The notes below the pieces were generated by a model. It worked only from the letters and a program-made list of their open reading frames with translations. It did not search any database and was not told where the DNA came from. Shown piece by piece: positions 42,986 through 54,029 of a stretch of 64,000 nt of DNA; position 1 is the stretch's first letter, and each line of letters begins with the position of its first letter. The DNA is from Cryptomeria japonica (taxonomy: Eukaryota; Streptophyta; Pinopsida; Cupressales; Cupressaceae), in the NCBI RefSeq assembly GCF_030272615.1, contig NC_081405.1:476348008-476412007 (forward strand). Direction: 5' to 3'. The position numbers and the translations under genes are program-made.

Positions 42986-45900
42986 TTAAGTTTCTGTCGG
43001 AGGGGTGGATACCCCTAACCTATCTCTCAGATACTCAGATGATTCCTTAGACAGTGGTTTAGTGAATATATCTACAATCTGCTCTTTTGTGTTCACATAA
43101 ACCAATTTGACTTCCTTTTCTTCCACCTTGTCCTTCAGAAAGTTGTATTTTATTGATATGCGTTTAGTCTTAGAGTGAAATACTAAATTCTTAGACATGT
43201 CAATAGCTGCAAAGTTATCACAATAGATAACTACCAGTTCACTATAATTTACCTTGATATCCTTCAACATTTTCTTCATCCACAAGACTTGAGTGCAATT
43301 AGTTATTGCTGCAACATATTCAACTTCTCCAATAGATAAATAAATGCATGACTATTTTTTCTTGACTCATGAAACCAATTTCTTTCCAAGAAAGAAAGCT
43401 CCACTAGAAGTTCTCTTCTTATCTTCAGTGTCTCCTAGCCAATCTGAATCTGTGTATGCACATAAAGTGAAGTTATCATCTCTAGAATACCATAAGCCAT
43501 ATTCTGTTGTTCCTTGCAAGTATCAAAATATTCTCTTTACTGCACATTCATGATTTTCTTTAGGATTACTTTTATATCTTGAAACAATACTTACTGCATT
43601 CATAATATCTGGTCTAGTTTGAGTTAGATATAACAAGCCACCAATCATAGACTTATACCTTGTCAGATTTACCGATGCAGATGTATCTTTGATAAATAAT
43701 TTCTCACTTGTCACCATGGGAGTACTTACCGGTTTGGAATTATCCATACCAAAATTCTTCAACAATTCCCTTAGATACTTATTTTGGCAGATAAAGATGC
43801 CTTTATCAGTTTGAGTAATCTGAAAACCTAAGAAAAATCGCATCTCGAATTCATTCTTCATATTATTAAAGAATTCCATGCACAATTTATCTTCTCCTCC
43901 AAAAATGATATCATCAACAAATACTTCAATAATAAGAATATGATCATCAGTGATCTTATAATATAAATTGTTGTCAGCTCTTCCCTTAGTAAAACCAAGC
44001 TTCAAAAGATATTTATCCAACCTTGCATAGCAAGCTCTAGGAGCTTGTTTCAATCCATATAATGCTTTCCTTAACCTCCAAACCATATCTTAATCATCTG
44101 TTAGTGAAAATCCATTAGGCTGCTCAATGTATACCTCTTTTTCAAGTTCACCATTAAATAATTGACATTTAACATCCATTTGATAGACCTTATAGTTCTT
44201 ATAAGCTGTATAGGCAAGAAATAGTCCAACAGCTTCAATTCTAGCTACAGGTGCAAATGTCTCACCATAATCAATTCCTTCCATTTGAGAATATCCTTTA
44301 CAAACCAATCTAGCCTTGTTTCTTACAACTTGACCATCCTCATTTAGTTTATTCCTATAAACCCATTTAGTTCCAATAACATTCTTATTTTTTAGGCTAG
44401 GGAACTAAAGTCCAAGTTTCATTCTTCTCTATCTAATCTAATTCATCTTCCATAGCCTTTAACCAATGTTTATCTTTACAGGCTTCAATAACAAATGTCG
44501 GTTCAATTTGAGAAATAAGACAGACATCTTCATTTGTGATTCTTCTTCTTGTCATAACTCCCTTGTTCCTATCTCCAATGATTTGATCTTCAAAATGATT
44601 TTACCTTACATACCTTGGTGTCTTCTGAACTTCAGCTTCACTATTTTGATCATCAGTCGTAGTTGAATTTTCTGATTGTACTGGTATAACTGTCTTAGTG
44701 TCTTGTATTGGTTGAGGCATTGATGGTTCAGTTATGATCATTTCCACTACCAATTCCATGTCATATGATATAACATGATTTATGTATTGCTCATCCACTT
44801 TTACATTAGCGCTCTCCACAATTTTTTGCAATCTTTTGTTATAACACCTATATGATTTTTTTTGAATTGAATATCCAAGAAATATCCCTTTATGACATCT
44901 AGGATCAAACTTACCAATTGAATTATCCCTTCTGATATAACATTTACTTCCAAAAATTCTAAAATATTTAACAGTAGGTGTATGTCCAAACCATAATTCA
45001 TAAGGGGTCTTACCGATTTCACCTTTGATGTGAACTCTACTGGATGTGTAGACTATTGTAAACATTGCTTCTCTCTAGTAAATATTAGGCAATTTGGCTT
45101 CCATCATCATAGTTCTTGATGCATCCAAAATGGTTCTATTCTTTCTTCCCAGTGCTCCATTTTGTTGAGGAGTCCGAGGTGCAGATAATTGTCTCCTAAT
45201 TCCATTTGTCTCACAATAACTATTAAATTCATGAGAAGTAAACTCTTCGCCTTGAGATGATCTCAAACATTTGATTTTCAATCTAGATTCTGATTCCACC
45301 TTTACTTTAAAGATCTTGAATTTCTCAAAGGCTTCAGACTTCTCCTTAAGAAAAGTCACCCACATCATTCTGGAAAAGTCATCAATTATCAGCATGAAAT
45401 ACCTATCACCTTGAAAGATTCTAGTCCTTGCTAGACCACATAAGTCAGTGTGAATCAAATCAAGTACATCATTAGATTTATCATGTATGCTCTCAAAACA
45501 AGTTCTAACTTTCTTTCCCAATTGACATTCCTTACATACTGGATTATGAGGCTTCATAATCTTAGGTATATCTATAACTGTCTTTGTTGAACTGATCTTA
45601 AAAATGCAATAAAAATTAACATGACACAACCTCTTATGCCATAACCAACTCTCATCAATATGAGCAAGAAAACATGTCTTATTACCAGTGTTCAAGTGAA
45701 AGATATTACCTCCAGTCTGAGTACCGGTTGCAATCTCCTAACCAGTTTTGTTAATGATTTTGTATTTTCTATCTTTAAACTGAAGTTAGAATCCCTTATC
45801 CACCAATTGACCAACACTTAAAATATTATGCTTTAAACCTTCTTCATAATAGACATTATCAGTATTATCCTTGCCATCTAGAGAAATAATACCTCTACCT

Positions 45901-47150
45901 TTGATCATACATGCTTTGTCATCTCCAAATCTCACTTGATCGCAATTGTATTCTTGCAGGGAAAAAGTTTTTCTTTTATCTCTATTCATATGATGTGAGC
46001 ATCCACTATCAGTTACCCATTCATCCTTGTCTTCAACTTTTGTTTTCAGGGCCTTTTCTTCATTCTTGATAGCTGATTCCGGTTCATCTTCTTTTAAAGC
46101 ATATAACACCCATTCCTTTCCATTGCTAGATACACTAGCAAAGTCTATTACTGATTCATCCTCAGAGTCATCACTTACTCTTTCCTCATCTGCTATGTAG
46201 CATTGTTTACTTTTCTTAAATCTATATATGTTTTGATTAAGCTTAAATGTTTTCTTAACTATTTCTTCAAATCTTGCATTCCTTTCAGGACATCTATATG
46301 CAAAATGACCAATCTTATTAGATGCAAAACATTTAAAAGGTTCTTTCCCTTCATACTTACTTCCTATCAGTCCTTTAGGTACTCTTCTAGCAAATAAGGC
46401 GTCAAGTTTCTCAAATTCTTCATCCTCTTTCCTCATATCTTCCAATTCTTTTGCATATAAGGCTTTCCAATCACTTTTACTGGTAGATGATGATGCATGA
46501 AAAACAAGTTCAGATTTTGCAGCTCCAGAAGGTCCAAATTCTTCAAGCTCAAAAGCAGATAATTTCCCAATCAAAATGTCTCTATTAACTGAAGTGTTTG
46601 CCATTGTTCTCAATTCATTATTTGCAGTTGCCTTCATCTTGTAAGCTGGTGGAAAAGCTCTCAAGACTTTGGAAACTATTTCATCTTCACTCATAGATCC
46701 TCCACAACATTGAATTCTGGTGACAAACTCATTTCTCTTTTCATAAATGTAGCAATTCTTTCATTATCTTGCATCTTCAAGTTTTCATATCTTACCCGGT
46801 AACCATCAAGTTTAGCAATTTTAACAGTAGGATCACCTTCATTCAAAGTTTGCAAGTTTTTCCACATAACCTTTACAGATGATTTATCTGTCAATCCCAT
46901 GATTTGGTGATAAGTAAGAGCACACAAGTGGGCTTCTCTAGCTCTACAATTATTTTCAATATTCTTGTCCAAATCTGCAGGAGTAGGATTCCTAGATGCT
47001 AGATCATAAGGTGTATATCCTTTCTCAAAGATCTCCCAAATATCCTTGCCAAGACATCTAAGATGAGTCTCCATTCAGATTTTACATATCCCATTATTTG
47101 ATCCATCAAGTTTAGGGATTTGTCTTCTCAAAATAGTTACCATAGGATCT
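42986..47150 (-). pseudogene. Copia-3 gag-pol polyprotein
   Basis: Minus strand. Gag METHLRCLGKDIWEIFEKGY from 47074, a frameshift near 46691, then FELEEFGPS, zinc knuckle CFASNKIGHFAYRC (second Cys replaced by Ser) and protease WVTDSGCSHHM. Pre-integrase WLWHKRLCHVNF to CKECQLGK. Integrase has HTDLCGLA, but the second acidic site reads LRSSQGEEF (usually RSDRGGEF) and the third NGALGRKN (usually NGxxERKN). [38 protein letters not shown]. After NEFEM about seven codons (SLLGELK-like) are missing before FFLGFQ. RNase H: VIYCDNFAAIDMSKN and VDIFTKPL. A frameshift lies between 44601 and 44308; a stop at 44087-44089. The AEAEY part of RNase H is broken near 43300-43500. Confidence 0.92.
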
Positions 47151-47187
47151 ACCTCAAGCAGTTAAGCTTTTGTAAAAGAGGACAAAA

Positions 47188-47199
47188 GCTCTGATACCA
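47188..47199 (-). promoter_or_regulatory. Copia-3 primer-binding site (initiator Met tRNA)
   Basis: Minus-strand TGGTATCAGAGC, an exact match to the plant copia consensus, two bases from the LTR. Confidence 0.92.
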
Positions 47200-47201
47200 A
47201 T

Positions 47202-48280
47202 TGTTAGGATAATCAGTCAACAACTGAGAGGGGGGCTAAATCAGTTGTTAACATAATATATTAATCAAACCACTTTATAACCTTTTACCGGAGCACATAA
47301 ACATTGAACACCAGAATAGCAAAAACAAACACTGGTAAGCAATAAAACTTAAGAATAAAATAGAGAATTAACACAATGCAACCATACCACATAACACCAT
47401 GATTTGTACATGGAAAACCTAGTAAAGGGAAAAACCACGGTGGGAAGCCTACCCATAGTCAAATGATACTTTTGCAGAAAGTATGTGATACAATAAGGGG
47501 CCTACACATGTAGGAAGGCACACTACCTAGAGCGTACTTCTCATTAAAAAAGAGCCTCACTGACTACAAAGAGGTTATAACCACCTCAATATAATTGGAC
47601 ACTAATCTAGAAGAATGAACTGCCAAAAATAGCATCTACCATGCTTGATTACAGTCCCAGCTAAGCTCAATACTAGAGGCCTTTGACCTTTTACTTAAAC
47701 CCAATTCGATCACCTATGATCAACCAAATGTCCTTCACATATGATATTACATTCCATGACCATGACATATTTTCCATACCATGATCTACAATGAGATCTT
47801 ACATAAATTTATACGAACGCTAAGGTCTAAACCAATTAGACAGGCCACCTAAAAGATATTACAATAAGATCATTACATATATCCATATTACAATGATATG
47901 CCATGTCATCTTTAGACCAAAAAAATAATAACCAATCCATAAAACATCCCGATAATGTGTAGAGACCACATTATCATGATACTGGTCTATAACCTAGATA
48001 GGCACAAAACCTAATCTGGGTCCACCATGCCAAAGTGATATCTCCAATCAATCGAGGCACGTTCAAGGATCACCTTCTGCATCTTGAATTCCATCTAGAA
48101 GCCGCACCAACACAACTTAGCATTCTTTCAATGTTTCTCAGTGAAAGCTCTGCTGGTTAAACCTTAAACCCTTACCGGTAACACATGATCTTCTACCGGT
48201 AACCAACCACAATAGATAGTGTTGACATCAATGACAAAACATTAGTATAACACATAATCAATTCATCCATATTTCCAACA
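47202..48280 (-). repeat. Copia-3 5' LTR
   Basis: 1079 bp, partner of 41571-42640. Unlike the 3' LTR it has an extra ATTACATATATCCATATTAC-type stretch near 47872-47891. Confidence 0.93.
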
Positions 48281-49469
48281 AAATTATCAGTTTGAATAAT
48301 CCATGTAGATGCCTTTGAAGTGATGGTCTTGTTTTAAAGAGCAAGTTTAATAAGATTGTCTCCAGGGTTATATTCTAGAAATGCCAAACTAGTGAAAAGG
48401 CATTGTGCTATATATAATCAGTTGATTATCTTATGTTTATTTCAATACACAGATCAAGTGTTTTTCATCTCTGATGGTATTTATCTTTTTGATTGTTTGA
48501 TTAGTTCCCTGTGATAAATCTACTCATTTAGATTGTTTCAATGTGCTATCCTATGTTATTATAGTTTGGGTTAAGTTTCAGTTTGATTATCAGTTTGAAT
48601 GATTGGATGTCAAGCTTCATTCTGTCTTATTGGTCTTTCAGAGCAAAGTTAAATTCAGTAAGACTAACTGCAACATTATGTCAGGGGTGAAGGCATTGAT
48701 CTACTATTGTTTGAAGATAATTTAATTAGGTTTTTTTCAGAGTAATATCAATCAAGAAATCATACTTATAATAATGGAACCTTTTATTTAAAGCATTAAT
48801 TTATAAGCAATCAATTCAATGTTTTCAATAATTATTTAATTGAAGTGACAGTCTCAATAATCATTTGCCCTCTAATGCACATAAGCCTCGGAAACATTCA
48901 ATTCCAATCAGGCATACTTGACAACAATGGGATTAATACCCATCAAAAGTCTCTTCTCAATATTCAAAACACCCTTACAAGACAACAACTTAATAGACAC
49001 CAACCATACTTTGAGGAAGACAAACATGAGTAAGGCTGCCCTTACCTTGTAATGAAACCAATCGCTCCATTCAGTCTCTTGATATCATTGTTATAGACTT
49101 ATCCTCCAATTTATAGAAAGATCCAACAGTTCAAATGAAAGTTATGATAATTATTCCAAAACTACTATAGGATACAAGAAAGAAAATATTAAGATAAACT
49201 ATACAAGATACACATTATGAAGAAAACTAGTCAAAATTATTGATAACATCAAATGCAATATAGTGTATGATTAGATTCTACTTTCTTTTAAAGTTTTATA
49301 CAATACCTATATTTCTATTAACCCATAACAAAATACGTAACTAACAAATAAAATGAGATAAATTATTCATATTTCAAGCCTCCAACTCAAAACGATTCTG
49401 CATGATAGAGCCAATATCCATTAGGACTCATTTCACCTTGTGTTTTACGATGATGATTTCAATGTGTAG
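48281..49469. other. AT-rich spacer with right copy of the direct repeat
   Basis: Bases 48388-48600 repeat 41340-41560. The rest (48620-49469) is AT-rich with only short frames, such as 62 codons at 48845-49033, that I do not consider genes. No LTR, primer site or coding homology recognised. Confidence 0.5.
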
Positions 49470-50313
49470 GGAAAAATTTATGGGATTGTGAGGTGTGCTA
49501 TGACTCTTGATCATTATTTTTTGAATCCATTGGCCATGGTTGCAACAATATGTGGTCTTGGCAAAGAGATATTGTCATTGAAGCTTCATTCACTGAAATA
49601 TTTCCATAGTCCAGATGACAAGTATGAAGTTGTTGAGCAGGTAATGGTTACAGTGCCCAACCAAGTTGGTGTTGACATAAACCTAGCAGCATCACATGAA
49701 TGGATGTTTTCTCCTCTACAGTTTGTATTTGGCCTTGGACCAGAAAAGTTGCTTTCATACAAAGGGCTATTTTGAGGGCTAGAAGGGTTTATAGTCGCAG
49801 AGAATTGTTGACCCCTCTAGAAGCTATGAAGCGACTTGTCTTTATAAATCCTCCTAGTTTTTAAGGGTTAGAGGGACCGTGCAAGAAGCTTCTGGGAACC
49901 ATGTTATTGATCTATTGGACTATACTAGAATTTATCCAGATTCATATGAACTAGACAATAGAATGGCTGAGGATGTATACTGTGAAGATGCAGGACAGGA
50001 TATAGATGATATGGATGAGGAAACACAAGAAATGGCAGTTGAACATGTCAAAAAATGTCCCCATGTGTTAAAGGCCCTTGATATTGATGAATATGCTAGA
50101 AGTGTGGAACAACGAACATCCAATAAAAAGCGGGAAACTCTTGCTGACATAAAGATTGAATTGGTACATGGATTTAAGGATTGGAAAACATCATATAAAG
50201 AGCCATCCGAGGATGAGGAATTTTATCTGCTAACTGGAGAAAATGAAGAGACCCTTTCAATGGGAAAAATTGTACAAGCAACTTCCCGTAGAGTCCTAAA
50301 TAATCATATAAAA
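49470..50313 (+). pseudogene. SPT6: SPT6 transcription elongation factor, internal fragment
   Basis: SPT6 is a nuclear histone chaperone that travels with RNA polymerase II. About 270 codons match the plant protein core: RCAMTLDHYFLNPLAMVATI, CGLGKEILSLKL, VEQVMVTVPNQVGVDINLAA, SHEWMFSPLQF, GLGPEK, then in the next frame IQRAILRARRVYSRREL and TPLEAMKRLVFI, then after another shift FLRVRGT, NHVIDLLDYTRIYPDSYEL, DMDEETQEMAVEHV, LDIDEYARSVEQ, KKRETLADIKIELVHGFKDW, EDEEFYLLTGENEETLSMGK and IVQAT. Two frameshifts (about 49757 and 49855) and a stop break it. The match runs without an obvious intron, which fits a processed or retro-captured copy (inference). The N- and C-terminal parts of SPT6 are absent. 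Confidence 0.88.
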
Positions 50314-50611
50314 GATGCTTCCATACAAAGGGCTATTTTGAGAGCTGGAAGGGTTTACAGTCGTAGAGAATTGTTCACCCCTATAGAAGCTATGAAGCAA
50401 CTTGTCTTTATAACTGGCATCCGCAGAATGGAGAGGTTAAGGAGGTTAAGGATCCATAATTTGCCAAAGCGGATACAATTAAACAAAGTGAACAATAGAA
50501 TGCAAGGAAAGCAAAGGAACCTGAAAAAAAATCTTGATGACAAGAACGAAAGGACCAACCTCTTGCATAGTTGCTACCGAGCATCTATCTGAAGCAACTG
50601 TGCCCTAATAA
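50314..50611 (+). pseudogene. SPT6: Rearranged SPT6 pieces, copy 1
   Basis: Bases 50314-50413 repeat the earlier segment 49755-49853 (ASIQRAILRAGRVYSRREL, TPIEAMKQLVFIT), so this SPT6 piece occurs twice. From about 50395 the sequence changes to a block that reads EVKDP-FAKADTIKQSEQ and RKAKEP-KKS in one frame. This fits the later DPY....EQEK.RKEKELAKK region of SPT6, joined out of order. A near copy of 50395-50611 lies at 50936-51150. It is a mosaic, not a gene; the second assignment is weaker than the first. Confidence 0.65.
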
Positions 50612-50937
50612 TTGCCCTAATTTTAAGTTTTACTCATTATTGATGCATTTAATCTTATTCTATGGACATTTTAGGGGTATGTGGCCCGAGGAATTGAGGC
50701 TTAGCATTAGAAACAACCAAGGGGAGGAGCATCCTGTTCAATTATGGACTTCTATTTGGGATTCTCGCTACACAAGATCAAATTATATGAAATTTGAGGA
50801 ATGGATAGTAAAGGCAATTTATCAGATGTATGGATTTCCTTGTGATGGATCAATCTCAAATGATATTAAAGATTTTTAAGACCTAAAGATTTTGATGACA
50901 GAAAGATAGTGAGTCATAAATGAGGAGATTGGTATGT
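50612..50937 (+). pseudogene. Second, diverged fragment of the X gene
   Basis: Matches 23041-23366 of the X gene: NFKFYSLLMHLILFYGHFRG, MWPEELRLSIRNNQGEEHPV, QLWTSIWDSRYTRSNYMKFE and CDGSISNDIKDF, with a stop at the same place (after KDF) as in the main copy. About 105 codons, clean at both ends, and sandwiched between two copies of the same SPT6-derived block. That X protein sequence is conserved between the copies (differences such as K/R, V/I) supports a real gene family. Confidence 0.85.
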
Positions 50938-51150
50938 CAAGCAACTTGTCTTCATAACTGGCAATCGTAGAATGGAGAGGTTAAGGAGGTTGAGGATCCA
51001 TATTTTGCCAAAGCCGATACCATTACACAAAATGAACAAGAGAATGAAAGGAAAGCAAAGGAACTTGCAAAAAAATCTTGATGACAAGAACGAAAGGACC
51101 AACCTCTTGTACAGTTGCTGCTGAGCATCTATCTACAATAATTGTGCCCG
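50936..51150 (+). pseudogene. SPT6: Rearranged SPT6 piece, copy 2
   Basis: Near-identical to 50395-50611 (AAGCAACTTGTCTTYATAAC, ATGGAGAGGTTAAGGAGG, GATGACAAGAACGAAAGGAC, ACCAACCTCTTG shared). Read in the second frame it gives VEDPYFAKADTITQNEQEN and ERKAKELAKKS, resembling the SPT6 segment DPYYHEDR...EQEKARKEKELAKKHF. It ends near GAGCATCTATCTACAATAAT. Confidence 0.6.
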
Positions 51151-52000
51151 CTTCCTCCCAATTTTTGCACCCTGAGCCCATGTATAATGATGGTGCATGG
51201 TTACTTTTTTTTTTTTTAAATACCACTTGTTCATCGGAATTTCGATGTTAAATATGAAATATGCGCTATTGGCAAAATTTAATCTGATGGTAACACACAA
51301 GTAGAAGCATGTGATTGGGATAGAATACACTGATGAAGTCCATCGATAGAATGCACACTAGCGACAATGGAGAAATTTTGTGTTGCCGATAGCTGATGAT
51401 GTTATCGGTAAGACTTATCTCGTTGGACACTGGCAAAAGTAAAATGCATCAGCAAAGGTTATGGCAATAAAGGGTCAAAGCTTATGCTAAGGAGACATAA
51501 TGTATTGGGAGGAGCTACATCGAGGGAAAAGACATTGGGGAAATTATGTCCATCGCCTAAACACATTTTAAGCTATTCTGATGCTCGATGAGACTAGCGG
51601 GATAACTCACACTAATCAACAGGAGGAGAGGTCATCGGCTAATGTTATCTCAATGAGTAAGAAGAAATCAAGAGGCTGTGAAAATCATTAGACCAATATA
51701 TGCTGACCAACAGGTAAAATCTGTGTTCATTGGGATGCGGATGTGAAATTTCAACAAGTCTGAATTCTGACGAAAACGGGGTATACTTTTAAAAAAATAA
51801 AAAAAATATCCAACAAAGAAAAATAAATCCCATAGCCGGTCGAAAATATTTGTCGGTTTTTTATTTGAATTACGATGTGAAATTTTAATTGTCAGAATTC
51901 TGACAAACACAAGGTAATTTTTTAACAAAAAAAAAATTAATTCGACAAAACAAAAAAAATCCCATAGCTTGTCAGAAATGGTCATTAGAAAATCACTCCA
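51151..52000. repeat. LTR-like repeat and tandem ~125-bp units
   Basis: A 15-base T run lies at about 51205-51219. From 51240 to 51665 the sequence loosely repeats 21480-22075 (GACTTATCTCGTTGGACA, ACACATTTTAAGCTATTCTG, CGATGAGACTAGCGGGATAA). From about 51735 to 51990 two tandem units of about 125 bases share GATGTGAAATTT, GAATTCTGAC, A-rich sequence, AAATCCCATAGC and GTCGAAAAT or GTCAGAAAT; ATTTCGATGTTAAATATGAA at 51238-51257 may be a third start. No gene. Confidence 0.5.
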
Positions 52001-52492
52001 AATGTACTAGTGACTAGTGTTTATCAACACTTGCATGATTGTGTGCAAGGCATACCTGTTTGACTGAGCATCAGTCCATGCCTCAGATCTTCATATCATC
52101 CCAATTCTTATAATCAGTGGTGTAGACTATCCATGGCAATATCAAACCTAGGTTTTCTCTCTATATTTGCTCAACAAGAAACCCCATCCCTCTATCATTC
52201 CTTTATCTCATTTCATTCATAAGACTCCAATTCATTATTCCATCTCTCATCATCTTTATCCTTTCATTACCGAGTCTTCTAATCCATTTTGAGAGCACAC
52301 CTGTGTTCTTTGAACCCGCTTGTCCTCTGAAGGGGGCATACAACTACTTCATCATCATCCTTCCTCCTCGTCATTCTTCCTCATCTTATGACTGGTGCAT
52401 CATGCTACTATTCCTTATCCTTTTCTTCCACTATGTTTTATTCTTCTTTGATATAACATCACTTCATGACGCTATATCAAAGAGGGGCAAAA
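52001..52492 (+). other. 3' non-coding end of gypsy element Gyp2
   Basis: No open frame of note. It ends with GAAGGGGGCATACAAC and, just before the LTR, the purine tract AAAGAGGGGCAAAA. A similar block precedes the second LTR start (GAGGGGGCATATACCACC and GAAAGAGGGGAAAAA at 53618-53711). Confidence 0.55.
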
Positions 52493-53711
52493 TGTAGACA
52501 CCTAAAATTAATTAAATCAATATTTAATTAATTTAAGCTTGTTAACATAATTAATTGATTTAATTGTGTTATCCTTATTCTTCTTGGTGTTAATTAAATC
52601 TAATTTAATTAATCTTGTCACTATTGTCCAATAAATAATTTATCAAATAAATTAATTATTTCCATATTCTTCTAAAGTCCTTCCAATAATTATTTCCTCT
52701 AAACCCACTCAGTTAATTAATTTTAATTAATTAACCTAGTCATGTGATTCCTACAAATCACTTTTTCCTAATCCCCACTCAACCTAATTAATTATTCTAG
52801 AATCTCTCATAATCCCACTTATCATTATTCTCCAATTTTAAATTCCCCCACTCACGTCATATCAATTTTGAACCTCTCAAATAAATTCAAATTTCTTTGA
52901 ATCCCCCTATGCATCCTCATTTTGAAATTCAAATCTCTTTCCCCCGTTTTCCTAAGGAATTTTATATTCCTTTTTTATTTTTCCAATGCATCCTTGATCC
53001 ATGTCCACTATCTTGAATCAATCTTAGCCTTTCATAAGAAAATCAATCTTGGCCCTCCATTGGCCTCCTCCAATCTATAAATTGGAGCATCTTTCCTTCT
53101 CAAAAGAAAGAGGTCTTCCATTCTTCTATCCTTATGCTATCAATTTCTCCTCTTATTATACTTTCCTCATAATCCTCTATCAAATCCTTTCATCCATCAT
53201 CCAAATCCAAATCCCCAATCCATCATTCTTGTTGAGCACTTGAGAGAAATCCACATCCACATTAAGCAAAAGAGCACATCAAGTGGAGCAATCAAAGGGG
53301 TGCCTTCACTTCATCAAGCTTAATCCGAGGAACAAGTGGAAGATTGCAAAGGTATAATGGTGTCTGTTGCATTTGTTTGATGTTTTATGCATATTTGTGT
53401 TCAAACTAACCATTTGCCTCTCAATCCTGGTTTCCCTCATGTTCATGGCTTATATAGCACCCACCCCCCCATGGCCCTAATTTCTTGTACTTCTTCCATC
53501 TTCCTCATTTTCTCTCATTTTTCTTTTATTTTCTCTCCTTCTCTCCCACTTAGGTCATTTTCTTCATTTTTTGAGAATTTCCTCGAAATTTTTTAAAATT
53601 CCCTATTAAATTCTCGAGGGGGCATATACCACCCCCGTTTTCATGTTGGGACATCTTCTCTATGTCTTTTACCTACTGCCAATTTCTCCATTGCGTGAAA
53701 GAGGGGAAAAA
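52493..53711 (+). repeat. Gyp2 LTR (first copy) followed by 3' non-coding sequence
   Basis: Starts TGTAGACACCTAAAATTAAT, the same start as the Gyp1 LTR, and is rich in AATTAATTAA words through 52750. The U5-like part (GTTGAGCACTTGAGAG, GATTGCAAAGGTATAATGG, 53230-53360) mirrors the layout of the Gyp1 LTR. I could not fix the 3' end; roughly 53360-53711 is pyrimidine-rich 3' non-coding sequence leading to a second polypurine tract. Confidence 0.6.
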
Positions 53712-54029
53712 TGTAAACACTTAAATTAATTAATTTAACCTTACTACATAAGTAATTGATTTAATTATGTTATCCTTTGTTCTTCTTAGAATTAATTAAA
53801 TTTAATTAATCTTGTTACTATAGCCCAATAATTGATTTATTAAATAAATTGATTATTCCCTATTCTTCTAAAGTTCTTCGAATTAATTAATTCTTTTAAA
53901 TTCCCTTTAGTTAATTAATTCAAATTAATTAGCTAAATCATGTGACTCCTACAAATCACTTTTCTCTAATCCTCACTTAGCCTAATTAATTCTTCTAGAA
54001 GCCCACTTAACATTATTTCCTAATTTAAC
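53712..54029 (+). repeat. Gyp2 LTR (second copy), truncated by LINE-1
   Basis: TGTAAACACTTAAATTAATT starts directly after GAAAGAGGGGAAAA. It aligns with 52493-52840 (TGATTTAATTRTGTTATCC, TAATTAATCTTGT, CATGTGAYTCCTACAAATCACTT, CTAATTAATT-TTCTAGAA). It stops at 54029 where LINE-1 begins. Confidence 0.75.

Larger units (their letters stand above)
41571..48280 (-). mobile_element. Copia-3, full-length Ty1/copia element
   Basis: 6710 bp. The LTRs 41571-42640 (3') and 47202-48280 (5') run TGTTAGGATAA to CCAACA on the plus strand. On the minus strand the primer site TGGTATCAGAGC (47199-47188) is an exact plant consensus; the purine tract AAAGCGGGAGA (42652-42642) abuts the 3' LTR. Flanks are GAATT and AAATT, a 5-bp duplication with one G/A change. 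The interior encodes gag, protease, integrase, RT and RNase H in copia order. Two integrase catalytic residues are replaced and RT has a short deletion, so the element is dead. It is inserted in a direct repeat downstream of X. Confidence 0.95.

Noticed and set aside
49879-50592. Treating the 237-codon SPT6 frame as a working gene
   Set aside because: It is flanked by frameshifts, lacks both ends of SPT6, and its tail is a rearranged duplicate.
51205-51219. T run as the A tail of a minus-strand retroposon
   Set aside because: No element body or target duplication could be matched on either side.
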